A DNA stretch of 64,000 bases, taken from Fistulifera solaris. Its lineage: Eukaryota > Bacillariophyta > Bacillariophyceae > Naviculales > Stauroneidaceae. The stretch lies in NCBI GenBank assembly GCA_030295235.1, contig AP026124.1, positions 930,001 to 994,000 on the forward strand, written 5' to 3'. The translations under genes and the position numbers were made by a program. Positions 42,971-53,786 of the stretch are shown in pieces; position 1 is the stretch's first letter; each line of letters opens with the position of its first letter. The notes below the pieces were generated by a model. That model did not search any database, was not told the origin of the DNA, and saw only the letters and a program-made list of their open reading frames with translations.

Positions 42971-43400
42971 AATGGATCTCTTTCGTTGCGGACGAAACGA
43001 GATTAATTCTGAGAGACCTTTTGATGACCGAAAAGCGAAATACTTGTCCTTTCCATGAAGATTCTCGAGTGGATGCGGTGCAATGGCTTTTTTTTTTCTG
43101 TTTCGGCGTTATTTTCCTTGGTTGGAGAAAATTTTCGCACCGCCACGCAGGTCAGACGGAAGGGACATGCGACAAAAGATCTCGCGTCTTTTTTGACCTC
43201 TGGCTGGTACCGGTACCGTACCGGTACATTTCTCTACGGTGTCCTACTGCGCAGGGGGAGAATGACCCCCGCCTCATTCATTTCTTTTCCCGCACCTTTC
43301 TTCTTATTTTGATGAACACATAATACTTGTATAGCTCAAGTTTACAACACTGTCAGCGAACAAGGATTATACTTTCGAACAGGAAGAAGAGCTACAAAAG
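42971..43400. promoter_or_regulatory. Divergent promoter with GGTACC cluster
   Basis: Upstream of purF (leftward) and the LRR-like gene (rightward). At 43206-43227 overlapping GGTACC/CCGGTAC units form a palindrome. A T-run of ten lies near 43090. Confidence 0.4.
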
Positions 43401-45061
43401 ATGAACGAAGAGCTACTCGAACTCATTCCAGTCGACCAGTTCACGGAGCATCAAGAAAAAATGCTAGAGTTGGACATGTGCTATCCGGTCGAATTGTATC
43501 GATTTTCTCGCAAGCCTTCCAGTTTGAATGAGGTCAGCTTTAATTCAAACAAATCTATCTCGATTTGGCGTGACAATGGAACTGTCATCTGCTTGGGCGG
43601 TGACGCTCACGAAAAGTACTGTGAGCGATGCATTTGCTTTGATATCTCACACGGTGAGATTACTCGTCAGGTTGCCATCTACGGCATTGCTGACGATTAC
43701 GACGAAGAATATACACAAAGCGACGCGGGGATGGCGGAGACGACCGCCTTCTTCTGGTCTTTGAAGGACCTTGAAGCAGACATATCCATTCTCGAGATCT
43801 TTATTCACGGCAGCGAGGATCAAATCTCTTCCCCTTTTTCGTTGGAGGCACTTCAACCACACCAGCTCGCCTCTATCCTGGACGCAAATCCAACACGGAC
43901 ATTCGATATTCGATGCGGTCCTTTGACCCCGGAGCAGTCCGAGATTCTGGCAACTCGGCCGTATCCTTTGAAACTCAAATTTGGCGAGTCACTTGTGACC
44001 AATGAAGATCAATTTCATTTTCAAGATAAAGATAAGGGACGCGCATTTGTGGATGCGCTTGAGAAGCGTCAACCGCTTTTCTTTGGATCACTTTCGATTG
44101 ATCTCAGCATCTTTGATGAGATTCCTTTCGGCCCTGACGAGTTGAAACGTCTTTTAGAGCTGGATATATCTTATGATAAACTTGCGATCGCTAACGTTAT
44201 CCGGGATAAAAAGTCAGTCCTCCTACCATTCTCCGTCAAGGCAAACAGTCTCGAATGCAAGATTGAGGCACAGCGTTTTCAGGCGAATGCTTTCGATTCC
44301 CTGAATATCATCACGAGAGACCTTCGACTGATGATCGATCTAATCAACGTGACCGACTGGGAAATGTATTTGACTTTGTTCTTCAATCGAGTAGCCGTAT
44401 TGGGTCATTTTCAAAAACTGAACCTCTTGTTTGATTGTCGTCGATCTTATAGAGAGACTCAGTTATTTGAATTCGAAAGAATTGTATCGATTACGAAAGC
44501 ATTGCTACATGCAGTGAACTCTAATCCAAATCTTTCGCACTTGGATTTGAGCGATGATTCCTCGAAAATAGACTGGGTTCCACATTTGAAGGATATTTTT
44601 GAGGGCATAGAAGCGCACAAAGGGTTGCGTTTCCTCGTGGTGGAAAGTTACCCATGGACTGACGACCCCGACTACACGTGGTTGAAGCGTCTACTTTCTC
44701 GAAACCGGACGATCACAGTCTTGGATGATACAGGCACAATAATTTCTGACGGATCCAGTGTTGACGAGCTTTATTCGCTGAACCGTTTCTATAACGGTTC
44801 GAAAGCCCTTCGAAGGATTCTGCGTCCCTTCGTCGAGAGCTGGTGACGAAGACACTTCTCGAAAGCGCCTCAAATTGCTTCCAGCGCAGTGCTTTGCTGT
44901 TGTTTCATCTCACAGATGTGTTGTGCGACTTTCTTCCAGACGATGATTCGAACCAAGACGAAGGTATTGCCTCACAGACTTTGTCGGAAGCGACCGAATT
45001 TCCCGACTCTATTCCTTGTGATTTGGTTGAGACAGCGCCCAAAAAGATGCGTGCATTGTAA
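43401..45061 (+). CDS. Diatom leucine-rich-repeat-like protein
   Basis: About 553 residues if both segments are joined. The first segment (481 residues) has scattered LRR-like units: LKRLLELDISYDKL, LNLLFDCRRS and LSHLDLSDDSSKI. The final part ends with an NRFYNGS block, which I associate with an expanded family of LRR-type proteins in pennate diatoms; this is recollection and should be checked. The second segment begins LVTKTLLESASNCFQRSALLL and ends with an acidic tail. The frame steps by one base near 44840 (AGCTGGTGACG), where the family text continues. No signal peptide; probably intracellular. Function unknown. Confidence 0.6.
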
Positions 45062-45385
45062 TAGAACTAAATAGGGCAAGTAGAACAGATTATTTGTGAG
45101 CATGGTTTCAAATTTTCGTAATGGGTCGCTTCAAGAATTCAGCTATATTTTTGTGTGGCACTTGTTCCTGGTACTCTACCACTATCGACGCTTCTGTCAT
45201 CCGGCACCCTGCCGGTACCCACCACATAGCACCTTGTTTTGATGTTGAAGCCATCCGACATCCGACACCCGACATCCGATCATCAAACAAATAAATAAAA
45301 CAATACTAAAAAGGCTACAAACATTGCATGTTTTCCTCTCAATCTTTCTTGTGTGTTAGTGAAGCTTCTCCTTTCCGTGATCACC
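45062..45385. other. Intergenic region with CCGACAT repeats
   Basis: About 320 bp. Positions 45248-45280 hold three or four imperfect CCGACAT/CCGACAC units. No gene. Confidence 0.4.
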
Positions 45386-46936
45386 ATGAAGGACGCGAAA
45401 TTGCTTTGGGTTTTCTACTGGATCACGACACTGACACAAGTTGATGCCTATCATTCTTCTGTGTCGTCGCCGCGTCGGCGTGTGTCACCTTGCAAGCAAC
45501 AAAACCACGAGTCGGACGTCAGAATCGCGTTCAGGAACTACTAGATTGGGCTAAAAATACAGCAGATATCAAAGCAGGTGGTATTGAGTTGAAGTCATCT
45601 CCGGAATCGGGGCTTGGATGGTTTGCTACTCGAACGATTCCGGCGAATTCTGTGCTTTTATCCGTCCCTTCGGCGCTTGTATTGAGCGTAGAAGGAACCG
45701 ATGGACCGCCACAAGTCGAGAAACTGGTCGACCGGAGTATTGTACGCACACTGCCTTGGTACGCACGCATGTCACTTTATTTGCACTATCTATCCGAGAA
45801 GGATCCCACCATTTCGGTGTCAATGTCCAACCTTGGTTGGATTCGTTACCGGCTCAATTTGATACGCCGCTGCATTGGGATTCTCTTAAGGAATTACAGT
45901 ATCCGTACATGGAAGTAGCAGTAGCTAAGCAAAGAAGGATTGGGAAGCATATCACAGGCAAGTGCAAGGCTTCCTTTCTTGGGAAGATTTTGTGTGGGGA
46001 TGCGAATGCGCACGCTCGCGAGCCTTTTCCGGTGCCTACTCGGGTGGAGCCTTCAATCCACGTATATATGTCTTCACGTTGCTGCTAGTAACGTTGTATG
46101 TCGGTTTGAATCTTGGTACTTTGGAGCAAGCAGCCAATGGGGCTGGTGTGGTCGTGAGTGCATCTATACTCAAGGACTTTGTTGTGCCCAAGTTATTCAA
46201 GCAGCAAAGGTACATTATTTGTCCAGTCATTGATATGGCGAATCATCAATCTATCGGATCGGGAGGAGAAGTCTCCTTTGAATATTTCGCAAATGCCTAC
46301 AGTCTCGCAAGCTCAAAAGAAATTCCGGCGGGAAAAGAGGTCACTATTTCCTACGGACAACGTTCTAACGATCAGTTGCTGCAGTACTACGGTTTTGTCG
46401 AGCAAGATAATCCTAACGATGTCTATATTCTCCCAGCACTGCGTGAGTGGGATATCGAGACAATTGAAAAGAAGTGCGGGCGTAAGGTTGCTGCAGGCCG
46501 ACTCGCCAAGCTTGAACGGGCTGGTCTGCTGGGAAGCACAGTCGAGAATGCTGCTGTGGAATCAAATGAAGAGGCTGCAAATGCAGCGGGTGGAGTTGTG
46601 GTAAAGCGCGGCTCGGGAATTGATCCGGCTGTATTGCAAGCCCTCCGAGCTTTACTGTCCACAGATGAAGAGTGGTCTGTTGCGAGTGAAGCGATAGGCA
46701 ACTTTGTCGAACCCGTCAATTCGGAAAATGAAAGATGTGCTCGGATCGCCGCAAGAACTGCTCTTGAACAAGAACTATCGAAAAAAGCTACGACTCTCGA
46801 AGAGGACGAGACGTTGCTGCAGCGAATGGAAAGTATGAAGAAAGCAACGGATGCTAGTGTTGAAGACTTCCTAGCCATTCAATTTCGAATAGAAAAGAAG
46901 AAATTACTTCAGGAAACGATCGACAGACTGAGATGA
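45386..46936 (+). CDS. SET-domain protein lysine methyltransferase, Rubisco-LSMT-like, plastid-targeting type N-terminus
   Basis: About 516 residues from ATG 45386. The start MKDAKLLWVFYWITTLTQVDA is a signal peptide followed by a Ser/Arg-rich transit-like stretch. SET elements appear in order: GLGWFATRTIPANSVLLSVP, then LPWYARMSLYLHYLSEKDP, SLPAQFDTPLHW, the RSRAFSG motif, CPVIDMANHQS, and EVTISYGQRSNDQLLQYYGF. The Rubisco-binding-like C-terminal domain follows. An extra hydrophobic insert, IYVFTLLLVTLYVGLNLGTL, sits between RSRAFSG and DMANH. Its family methylates plastid lysines (Rubisco, aldolase) in plants; the substrate here is unproven. The frame shifts one base three times, all in the same direction, near 45535, 45825 and 45925. 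Each join gives expected SET sequence. Confidence 0.82.
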
Positions 46937-47004
46937 TAATTAGGTCGGATCATGTTAGCTGTTATTAAATTATAACTTCGATAGAGAGTATCCAGTTTTT
47001 GGTA

Positions 47005-48216
47005 TCAGCGAGACGCTGTTGATGTATGTCGTCGCAATCGGGGAACAAGTAAAGACCCGATGATCAATTGAAGCGGGTGCAGAAACATGATTGGTGCGCA
47101 GTAGGCGGCCAAATTAGGATTGCCCTCAAATACAGTATTGATCAACGGCAATCCGAATGCCAAAGTCTTTTGCGCAGCACAAAACATGGAAGCGACAACT
47201 TCACCGCGCGAAAATCCAAATGCTGGGATGGAGAAAAATGCAAAGACCGTTGCTAACGATACGACATGAAGAACTGGTAGCAACAGCAAAAGCCCGATCC
47301 CACTCTGCAATTCAAGCCCAATGTTTTCCGAAATGGCTGTGCAGAATGCATTCCAAAGGATACTTAGCAAAATGACTTCCTGTAGCCGCTTGAAAAATTT
47401 CGGGTGCTTGTTGTATAAGTCTTTTGCTTTCGTCGCTCTTAACATTTGGCCGATTGTAACAGGTAGTAACACTTTATTCGCAAGCTTGACCAGCATTTCC
47501 ATAAAGGGTAAAGAGATCTGAGACCCAAAGAAACGAAACAAGAGAAAGGGTGTCGCAAAAATTCCCCCAAGATTACTGACGACAGCATTGCAGAGTGCAC
47601 TAGCCACATTCCCTCCTGAAGCAGAAGTGAGAATCACATTCATATTGACAGTGGTAGGTAGACATGTCAGTATTAAGAGACCTTCAGTTAAAGACCGAGG
47701 AAATATGCCAGGAAGGAAAGCATTCAAAAACGACGTTAGTGGAACCCCGACGAGAAAAGGCCACACGGCAAATATGATTGTTTGAACGAACGTGTTTAAC
47801 TTGACGCTGGCGAACGCTTTCGTCAGCTGTGATAATTCCAACGAAAGTCCAGAGAAAAGAAAGACTGCGGCGACTCCGTATTTTCCGATGATCAATTCTG
47901 GTTTTAGAATTCCTCCTGTTTTCCCAAGCGAAGGAAATGCTCGGGCAAATCCCACAGCAAAGAACATGCCCATAAGAAAGAAGTTTTTTTCGATAAAACT
48001 TGCTATTCTCGTGAGTTTTGGAGTAAGTGAATCTTCCTGCTCCAAGCTGGCGGAAAGAAATACGCGATCATTCGGTACACGATGAAAAATAAGGGGTCGT
48101 TCTTTGCGTAATGAGCTGGGGAACGCTTTCGGATTGCGCGGGTTGTTAGAGAACCCTTCCGCTGCAACCCAGCATCCCAGTGCGTATAAGGTTAGTACGG
48201 GGAACGCTCCTTTCAT
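47005..48216 (-). CDS. SLC10A7-like (bile-acid:sodium symporter fold) membrane transporter
   Basis: 403 residues, one exon, intact, read leftwards from ATG 48216. A signal peptide ends [14 protein letters not shown], with a Phe at the junction and a basic Ser/Pro stretch, suggesting plastid targeting. The body has about ten hydrophobic helices. Family features are [53 protein letters not shown], and a late PLINTVF with [17 protein letters not shown]. They correspond to the SBF-like/SLC10A7 branch rather than classic bile-acid carriers. Human SLC10A7 influences calcium handling; plant BASS proteins move pyruvate or other organic acids. The substrate here is unknown. A 78-bp inverted repeat lies 143 bp upstream. 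Confidence 0.85.
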   Translation of the reverse strand: MKGAFPVLTLYALGCWVAAEGFSNNPRNPKAFPSSLRKERPLIFHRVPNDRVFLSASLEQEDSLTPKLTRIASFIEKNFFLMGMFFAVGFARAFPSLGKTGGILKPELIIGKYGVAAVFLFSGLSLELSQLTKAFASVKLNTFVQTIIFAVWPFLVGVPLTSFLNAFLPGIFPRSLTEGLLILTCLPTTVNMNVILTSASGGNVASALCNAVVSNLGGIFATPFLLFRFFGSQISLPFMEMLVKLANKVLLPVTIGQMLRATKAKDLYNKHPKFFKRLQEVILLSILWNAFCTAISENIGLELQSGIGLLLLLPVLHVVSLATVFAFFSIPAFGFSRGEVVASMFCAAQKTLAFGLPLINTVFEGNPNLAAYCAPIMFLHPLQLIIGSLLVPRLRRHTSTASR

Positions 48217-48526
48217 CGAAAGGCTATCACGTCAATACTTCTTTCTTTTGAAACAATGGAATAATTGAGTATGTGATGGTTATACGTTATACTGACAGCA
48301 AGAAAGACACTCATTCACGAATGATGCGTCTCGAGTCTCGACACCGGGTGCCTGTACAGGAAGGACGTTAAAATTCTGCCTCCCAGTACAATATTCTACG
48401 TAGCGTCTATGAGGAGGCCGAATTTTAACGCCGTTTCCAGTAGTAGTTTATTACAACGTACTCCGTATTTTCTTTCTCTCGTCGTAATTCGTAATCATCA
48501 CACACCCATCATCCTCTGTGCAAAAG
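48217..48526. other. Intergenic region holding 78-bp inverted-repeat element, copy 1
   Basis: Upstream of the transporter gene and of the possible small gene at 48527. Apart from the element at 48359-48436 nothing is recognised. Confidence 0.45.
48359..48436 (+). repeat. 78-bp inverted-repeat (MITE-like) element, copy 1
   Basis: Ends are CGTTAAAATTCTGCCTCC and, inversely, CGTTAAAATTCGGCCTCC, an 18-bp terminal inverted repeat with one mismatch. The whole unit from GGAAGGACG to CGCCGTTT recurs inverted at 53421-53498 with about seven differences. No target duplication evident. Confidence 0.85.
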
Positions 48527-48867
48527 ATGGATGCCAGTGTTGATTCCGCGACATCAAGCTCCAGTAGACTTTTAACTTTACATACAACAAGAAGTAGAGG
48601 AAGTGGGAAACATTTTGCAGAAAGATTTCACAAAAGCCCGCCAACGAGGAAAGAAATCATTACTTTTTCATCGGAGTGAGTCGTGTGTTGTGTGATTCAC
48701 GAGACCTGTCTCCATCACGTCGTCGCTGTCACGCCGTCAGCGCATTGAACCATGGGCCAGCAAACAAACGAGCGAGCGCAAAGCAAATGAAAATCAGTTT
48801 GTCGCAGACGAAATCAAAACATGATTTTTTTTCTGTGGTGTTGGATTTTGCGGTCATCGGTCGTTGA
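48527..48867 (+). CDS. Possible small two-exon gene
   Basis: Speculative. ATG 48527 opens an exon to 48675 (MDASVDSATSSSSRLLTLHT, then EIITFSS), ending at a GTGAGT donor. An ATCAG acceptor at 48797 leads to exon 48798-48867, in phase, coding LSQTKSKHDFFSVVLDFAVI and a stop. The product would be 72 residues, Ser/Thr-rich and basic. No family recognised; the only support is the splice signals and the phase. Confidence 0.3.
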
Positions 48868-49219
48868 TGTGTTTGAAGCCATTGTCGTGGGCAAGCGTGG
48901 AACGAGAATGAGAATGAACGAATAGGTGATGGATGGACAGAAAGACGTCGTCGTGAGATTACTTCCAAGCTGCTTTTCTGTATGCTCACAACGTAAGACA
49001 AATAAAGCACAGCGTTTCCGTCTGGCTTGTAGCTGAAGAAAAGGGAATGAATTTGCGAAACAAATGCAAAATGCAATGCCCCTTGTTCGAATGTACAATT
49101 ATTTCTACATCCGATAGACTATAGAGATGCGGAGTAAACAACTACGTAATATTAATCATTCGAGTACCGGAAAGATATTTAGTATTTTTAAATAACAAAC
49201 TCACACAATTATTATCTAA
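48868..49219. other. Intergenic region
   Basis: About 350 bp before the tRNA gene. No repeat or gene seen. Confidence 0.35.
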
Positions 49220-49291
49220 TCCGGTATGATGTAGGTGGCTATCATACTTGCCTTTCACGCAGGATACCAGGGTTCGAGTCCCTGTACCGGA
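49220..49291 (+). tRNA. tRNA-Glu (anticodon UUC)
   Basis: 72 nt with TCCGGTA / TACCGGA acceptor stem, D arm ATGTAGGTGGCTATCAT, anticodon stem-loop CTTGC-CTTTCAC-GCAGG (anticodon TTC) and T arm CAGGGTTCGAGTCCCTG, closing on an unpaired end with no encoded CCA. No intron. Identity is Glu from the anticodon; the body resembles eukaryotic tRNA-Glu. A T-run (CTTTTGT) follows. Confidence 0.93.
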
Positions 49292-50520
49292 AACTTTTGT
49301 ATTTTGACTCCTGGAGTCCACCAGCTGCTCACATCATTCACACAACTCTGTGAGCTTGCCGACCCTTATTCACTCCGAGCGGTGTTACGAAATTAGGAAT
49401 CGAGTGTCTTAGCGACGTTTATGGAAATAAGCGCAGAACATGGTATTGGCGATGAGGTCATTCTACCCCCCTTCCCCGCCGAAAGGTTAGATTATGACCT
49501 ATGTAATGAAACAAGTTTCGAGTTTTTCTAGCTACAGAGAGAGAATTTCTCTCTCTTCTTATATATAGAGAAAATCTCTCTCTCTCTACAGAGGGTAAAT
49601 CACTCTTTACTCTCTATTCTCTATTCCTCTTATTTCTCTCTATTGTCTACTAAGTAGGGAACGTGTATGTGAACCAAAATACTACCCATAGACATGATAC
49701 AAATGAGTGGGAAGAACGTCTTTCCGTTCAAAGAAATATTATATAGGACTAATTTGTATCTTTTGTCACGGAGAGACTTCCGACTTCCGACAAAACGATG
49801 GTTTTTTTGTACTTTGTACGATGTATTTGTACTCTACTGCTCCAGTGGGATTGAGCATCCCATAACCCACAATGGACAAGCGTCAAGCGTCCCTTGGCCA
49901 TTGAGTATCCCACTATCTATTATGGACAACTATCCATGGACAGCAATTCTTTATCGAGAATCGAGAGCCATTACAAACTACAAACCAAGCTAACATATTG
50001 AAGTATGAATATATGGTGCAAATCTGAGTCATTAGTTCCAAGAATTATCTTTTGTGCATTGGTGCAATGATACAAGCACGGCATGAAGCAACTGGCCAGT
50101 ATCACAAGCTATTTATGCAGTGCTAAAATATGACTAAACCCTATTCATTATTTATTACCGTTTACTACGAAGGATGTTCAAAGCTGCTTGTCCTTCTTTT
50201 ACTTCACGGAGGTTGGCGTTGGCGAAGGGCAAAGTGCCGATGAGGTTTCGAAGAAGCAAAGGCGGATAAAAAAGAAAAAAGTGTAAGCTCATAATCCGAT
50301 GACGCAGACACAATTTTTATACGCCCTTTTAATAGACTCAATGGGTCATCAGTCATCAAGTACACCGATTACAACAAGATGATCTATTTCTAAAAACAAA
50401 AGTGCTTACGTATACAAAAGTGAGTAGACTATATCTAAATGATGAATGATTAGCGCTGAAAATCTTCGTCCCCAGATTCATGATCAATGATCAGCCAAAG
50501 TCAAAAGCAATGTGTCGGCA
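49292..50520. other. Intergenic region, about 1.2 kb, with GA/CT hairpin tract
   Basis: No supported gene. 49540-49640 is a GA/CT-rich tract with palindromes; 49855-49935 has an imperfect direct repeat (TTGAGCATCCCATAAC... and TTGAGTATCCCACTAT...). Below 50200 there is A-rich sequence before the LipA 3' end. Confidence 0.4.
49543..49640. repeat. GA/CT-rich inverted low-complexity tract
   Basis: Alternating GAGAGAGAA and TTCTCTCTC blocks, including a 19-base near-perfect palindrome, then repeated CTCTCTATTCTCTATTC-like units. Likely microsatellite expansion that can fold back. Confidence 0.6.
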
Positions 50521-51824
50521 TTACGCTGATGCCTTTCGTTCGCCCTTGATCATGTGTTTCATATAGAACTCGCCCGCCTTGTATGAACTGCGCACCATAG
50601 GCCCGCTGGCGACGTACTTAAAACCTATCTCCTCGCCAAGCTGGCGAAACATGTCAAACTTTTCTGGTCTCACATATTCTACCACCGCCAAATGTTTCTC
50701 TGTTGGCCGCAGATATTGTCCAAAAGTGACCACATCAACATCGATAGCGCGAAGATCTTTCATTGTTTGAATGACTTCCTCGTCCGTTTCGCCTAATCCA
50801 AGCATAATACTCGTCTTTGTGTAAAGACTGGGTTTCACTTTTTAGCGTGTTCCAATGTAGAAAGACTTTGTGCGTATCCAGCGCGATGGTCCCGAACAAA
50901 CCGTTGTAACCGTTCCACTGTTTCCACATTGTGTGCATATACATCCAAGCCAGACAGAGCTAACGTTTCCACCGACGACAGCATTCCCTGAAAGTCTGAA
51001 ACAAGGCACTCTACGAGCAATTCCGGTTTTTTCTGTTTTAAAAAGTTCAACTGTGTGAGCAAAATGCTGTGCTCCTCCGTCGGGGATGTCATCTCGATCT
51101 ACAGACGTCAGCACGATGTAGTCTACACCCCACTTCGTCACTGCGTCGGCTGTTTTAAAAGGCTCAAATGGGTCCGGCGGTGGAGGCTTTGCGTCTGTAT
51201 TGACAGCACAAAACATGCACCCGCGTGTACTGCAAAAGAAGCATGAGAAAAAGCTTTTTATTTCCAAAGCACGTACCGATGACTCGTTTACTTACCATGT
51301 GTCTCCAAGAAGCATGATTGTTCCGGTCCCACCGTTCCAACACTCTCCAATGTTAGGACATTGGGCTTCCTCGCAAACGGTGTGCAAATCCAAATTGCGA
51401 AGAGATTCTTTAACTTCGCTGTATCGAGAGTCTTTCGCTGCACGCAAAGAACAAGGTGATGAGTCTCTTTCAAGATGCCAGCCGACGGCAATTATGTATC
51501 ACAATAATACATACCTTGCGAGGGGGCAGGAACTTTGAACCAAGATGGTCGTCCCTTGGGCATTTCTGCACCGACTTTGGGTCGTCGTAGCTCACTTTCT
51601 TCTTTCGAAGCATTCGGCATGGCACGACCTCCTCCTCCAGACATACCATCACCTCTTAAAACAGAGTACGGCACGTGCTCTACTGCTTCCCTGGTTTCTT
51701 TTGATGCGACGTTCATCACAACATTGTTATTTCTCGATGAAGGTCGAATGATGTGTTGAAACGCCCATGATCGGTTGATCGCGTCAAGAGTCACAAGAAA
51801 CGAAATAATTGACGGCAGCTTCAT
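50521..51824 (-). CDS. LIPA: Lipoyl synthase (LipA), probably plastid form
   Basis: Radical-SAM enzyme that inserts two sulfurs into protein-bound octanoyl groups. Three exons, read leftwards: 51824-51515, 51437-51296 and 51229-50521, introns 51514-51438 (GTATGT...TGCAG) and 51295-51230 (GTAAGT...TGCAG). The start ATG is 51824; [20 protein letters not shown] is a signal peptide ending SWAF-Q, the diatom plastid-import mark. Cysteines of both iron-sulfur clusters are visible: [15 protein letters not shown] for the auxiliary cluster, and [10 protein letters not shown] for the radical-SAM cluster, spanning the second splice. [20 protein letters not shown] and [13 protein letters not shown] follow. 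Two one-base frame steps lie in exon 3, near 51040 (TTTTT run) and near 50840 (AAAAAG). Confidence 0.9.
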
Positions 51825-52072
51825 TCTATTCGATTTCAAAGTTAGTTGTCTATTAACAGCAATAGAATATTATTTGTTCGATGTGATGATTTTTGAGTTG
51901 ATCGTCGATGAAAACACTCAACACTCGCAGACGTCGAATGAAACAGAAACGTCACGTTTTATTGAGGAGACTGTCGTAGCGGGTCCCGCAACCTACAAGA
52001 ATCTGTCCCGCGTGCAGTGCTAAAGGGATCGAAAAACGTAAGGATTATTGTTATCTTAGGATTATTATTATC

Positions 52073-53315
52073 TTAGGTCGCTTTGCAGAGAAAGTACATC
52101 GTCAGGCTCATACCGTCGACGTATCCTGATGTCAAATCAAGGCCACATTTAACCAATTCACCATCGTAAAGACTCTGCACATCCTTGCTTTCAATATGCA
52201 ACCCAATATTCTTGCATGCACTCGCGAACTCGTCCACGCCAAATCGGTGCGTTGCGTCAGCACACACTACGTAGGCCACGCCTCCCGGAACAAGAATATC
52301 GTAGATTGTCTGGGCAGACGCCAATGCGTCTTCTGCTTGGCAAATCATATCTGCGGCGAGTACGACATCGACGAGTTCATGTGAATTGCCGCCCATGTCC
52401 GTCCAACCGTCACCGCTCTGTTTTTGATAAAAGTCAAGTCCCACAGCGCTGCAACGCAATGACAAATCATTGAGATTTATGTTTCTTTGCAAATTGTTCA
52501 AAACAGTTGCATTGAAATCGGTCAGAACAACACAACTATTTTTGTTTGAACACCGCTGTTGGAGAAGTGCCGCAACAAGGCCCGTCAATCCACACCCCGC
52601 TCCAATTTCGAGAACTCGCTTCCCTTCTAGAACAGAAGGCTCTGTTACGAGCCAGCGAGAAAGAATTAAGGCCGAAGGCCACAGAACTGACGCGAATTGC
52701 GGGCGCTTAAGAAAAAGTATGAATTCATCTCTCAACACAACAAGGGGCGAGACTTACCGAAGCCGACATCTTCCTGTGCCGATTGACGATCCGTCACCTG
52801 ATGGATAAGAACTTGAACCGACTGACTCGAAATGGCCGGAGCAATGTCAAGGACAACCGGTAGACGTGCCCTTAACTCGTCTGAAGTGTACGGAAGTGAT
52901 GGCTGCCGTTTCGACACAATTTGACATGCTTTGTCCTGCATGTCCATGACATCCTCTTGCTGTTCTAGTCTTTCTAATCTTGTAACGTCATACTGAATAA
53001 GCTGAGATATTATTTGCTGCGACTGTGCTCTTTGAAGCTCCTCGCCAAGTATGGCGTCTTTCTGTGTCAATTGTACTTGGAGGTCAAAAAGACGACTAAG
53101 ATAGCAAGATGTCGCATCGTCAAAAATTCTGAAAGAAGAATTGCTCTCGGCAGCACGGACTACATCCAAATAGGCTTTCACAGCATTATGAATGATAGGA
53201 TTCAAAAAGAAGCTACGCCGTCATATTCATCAAGGAACTTTCGGCGGAGAAAAGCAACCTGGCGCGGTGACGAAATGTTCGTCTCCAGAAGTTCAATGAT
53301 ATTTTCCGAATTCAT
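52073..53315 (-). CDS. EEF2KMT/FAM86-like protein methyltransferase
   Basis: Read leftwards from ATG 53315. Intron 52757-52687 (GTAAGT...GTCAG, 71 bp) joins QEDVGF to VLWPSALILSRWL. The N-terminal extension, with a helical part and QVTDRQSAQEDVG, resembles the FAM86 family (eEF2 lysine methyltransferase). The C-terminal domain is METTL-type: VLEIGAGCGLTGLVAALL, VLTDFNATVLNNLQRNINLN, then VDVVLAADMICQ. The D-x-x-x-Y-type motif after strand 4 is replaced by DMICQ, which is normal for this group. Substrate eEF2 is inferred only from similarity. The first 40 codons are in another frame; a T is missing in the run near 53207 (TCTTTTTGAATCC). Confidence 0.78.
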
Positions 53316-53786
53316 GAAAATAGGTGGCTCACTGCATGGTGCGTGTTTTTGCTTGGAATGAAAAATGTCGATCGACCTATAAACCTGTCATTAGAAGGAA
53401 TGTCCCCGTCATCCATCATCAAACGGCGTTAAAATTCTACCTCGTCGTCGACGTTACGTAGAATCTTGTACTGGGAGGCAGAATTTTAACGTCCTTCCAA
53501 TTTCGTTTGCTGTTGGCGTTTGCGATGTTGGATGGAGGTTTTGTAACCTCCTTGCATACTACAATAAGGTTTTACTTAACCGCGCACCCCTTTGAGCCGT
53601 CATCGCTTGTGGCTAAATATTTTTGACACTAGAATAAAATGTAGTCTTAACGGATGACTTCGCCGTTGGGAAACGTACTGTTTCCGTCCATCACTTTTTC
53701 TCAACATTCTGCAAATTTCCCATTGCATTCAATTACGAAAGATCGAAGAGGGAGCAAGTCGCAAGAAAAGACTCTAGACGAAAACA
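53316..53786. other. Divergent promoter holding the 78-bp element, copy 2
   Basis: About 470 bp between the methyltransferase (leftward) and membrane-protein (rightward) genes. It holds the inverted-repeat copy at 53421-53498. No gene. Confidence 0.45.
53421..53498 (-). repeat. 78-bp inverted-repeat (MITE-like) element, copy 2
   Basis: Reverse-oriented relative of the copy at 48359-48436, about 91% identical by eye. The differences cluster in the middle and right arm; the CGTTAAAATTC ends are intact. It is 106 bp upstream of the methyltransferase start and 289 bp from the membrane protein start. Confidence 0.85.

Noticed and set aside
49857-49935. Tandem direct repeat near 49.9 kb as a mobile element footprint
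   Set aside because: Only two imperfect units, no terminal structure or duplication.
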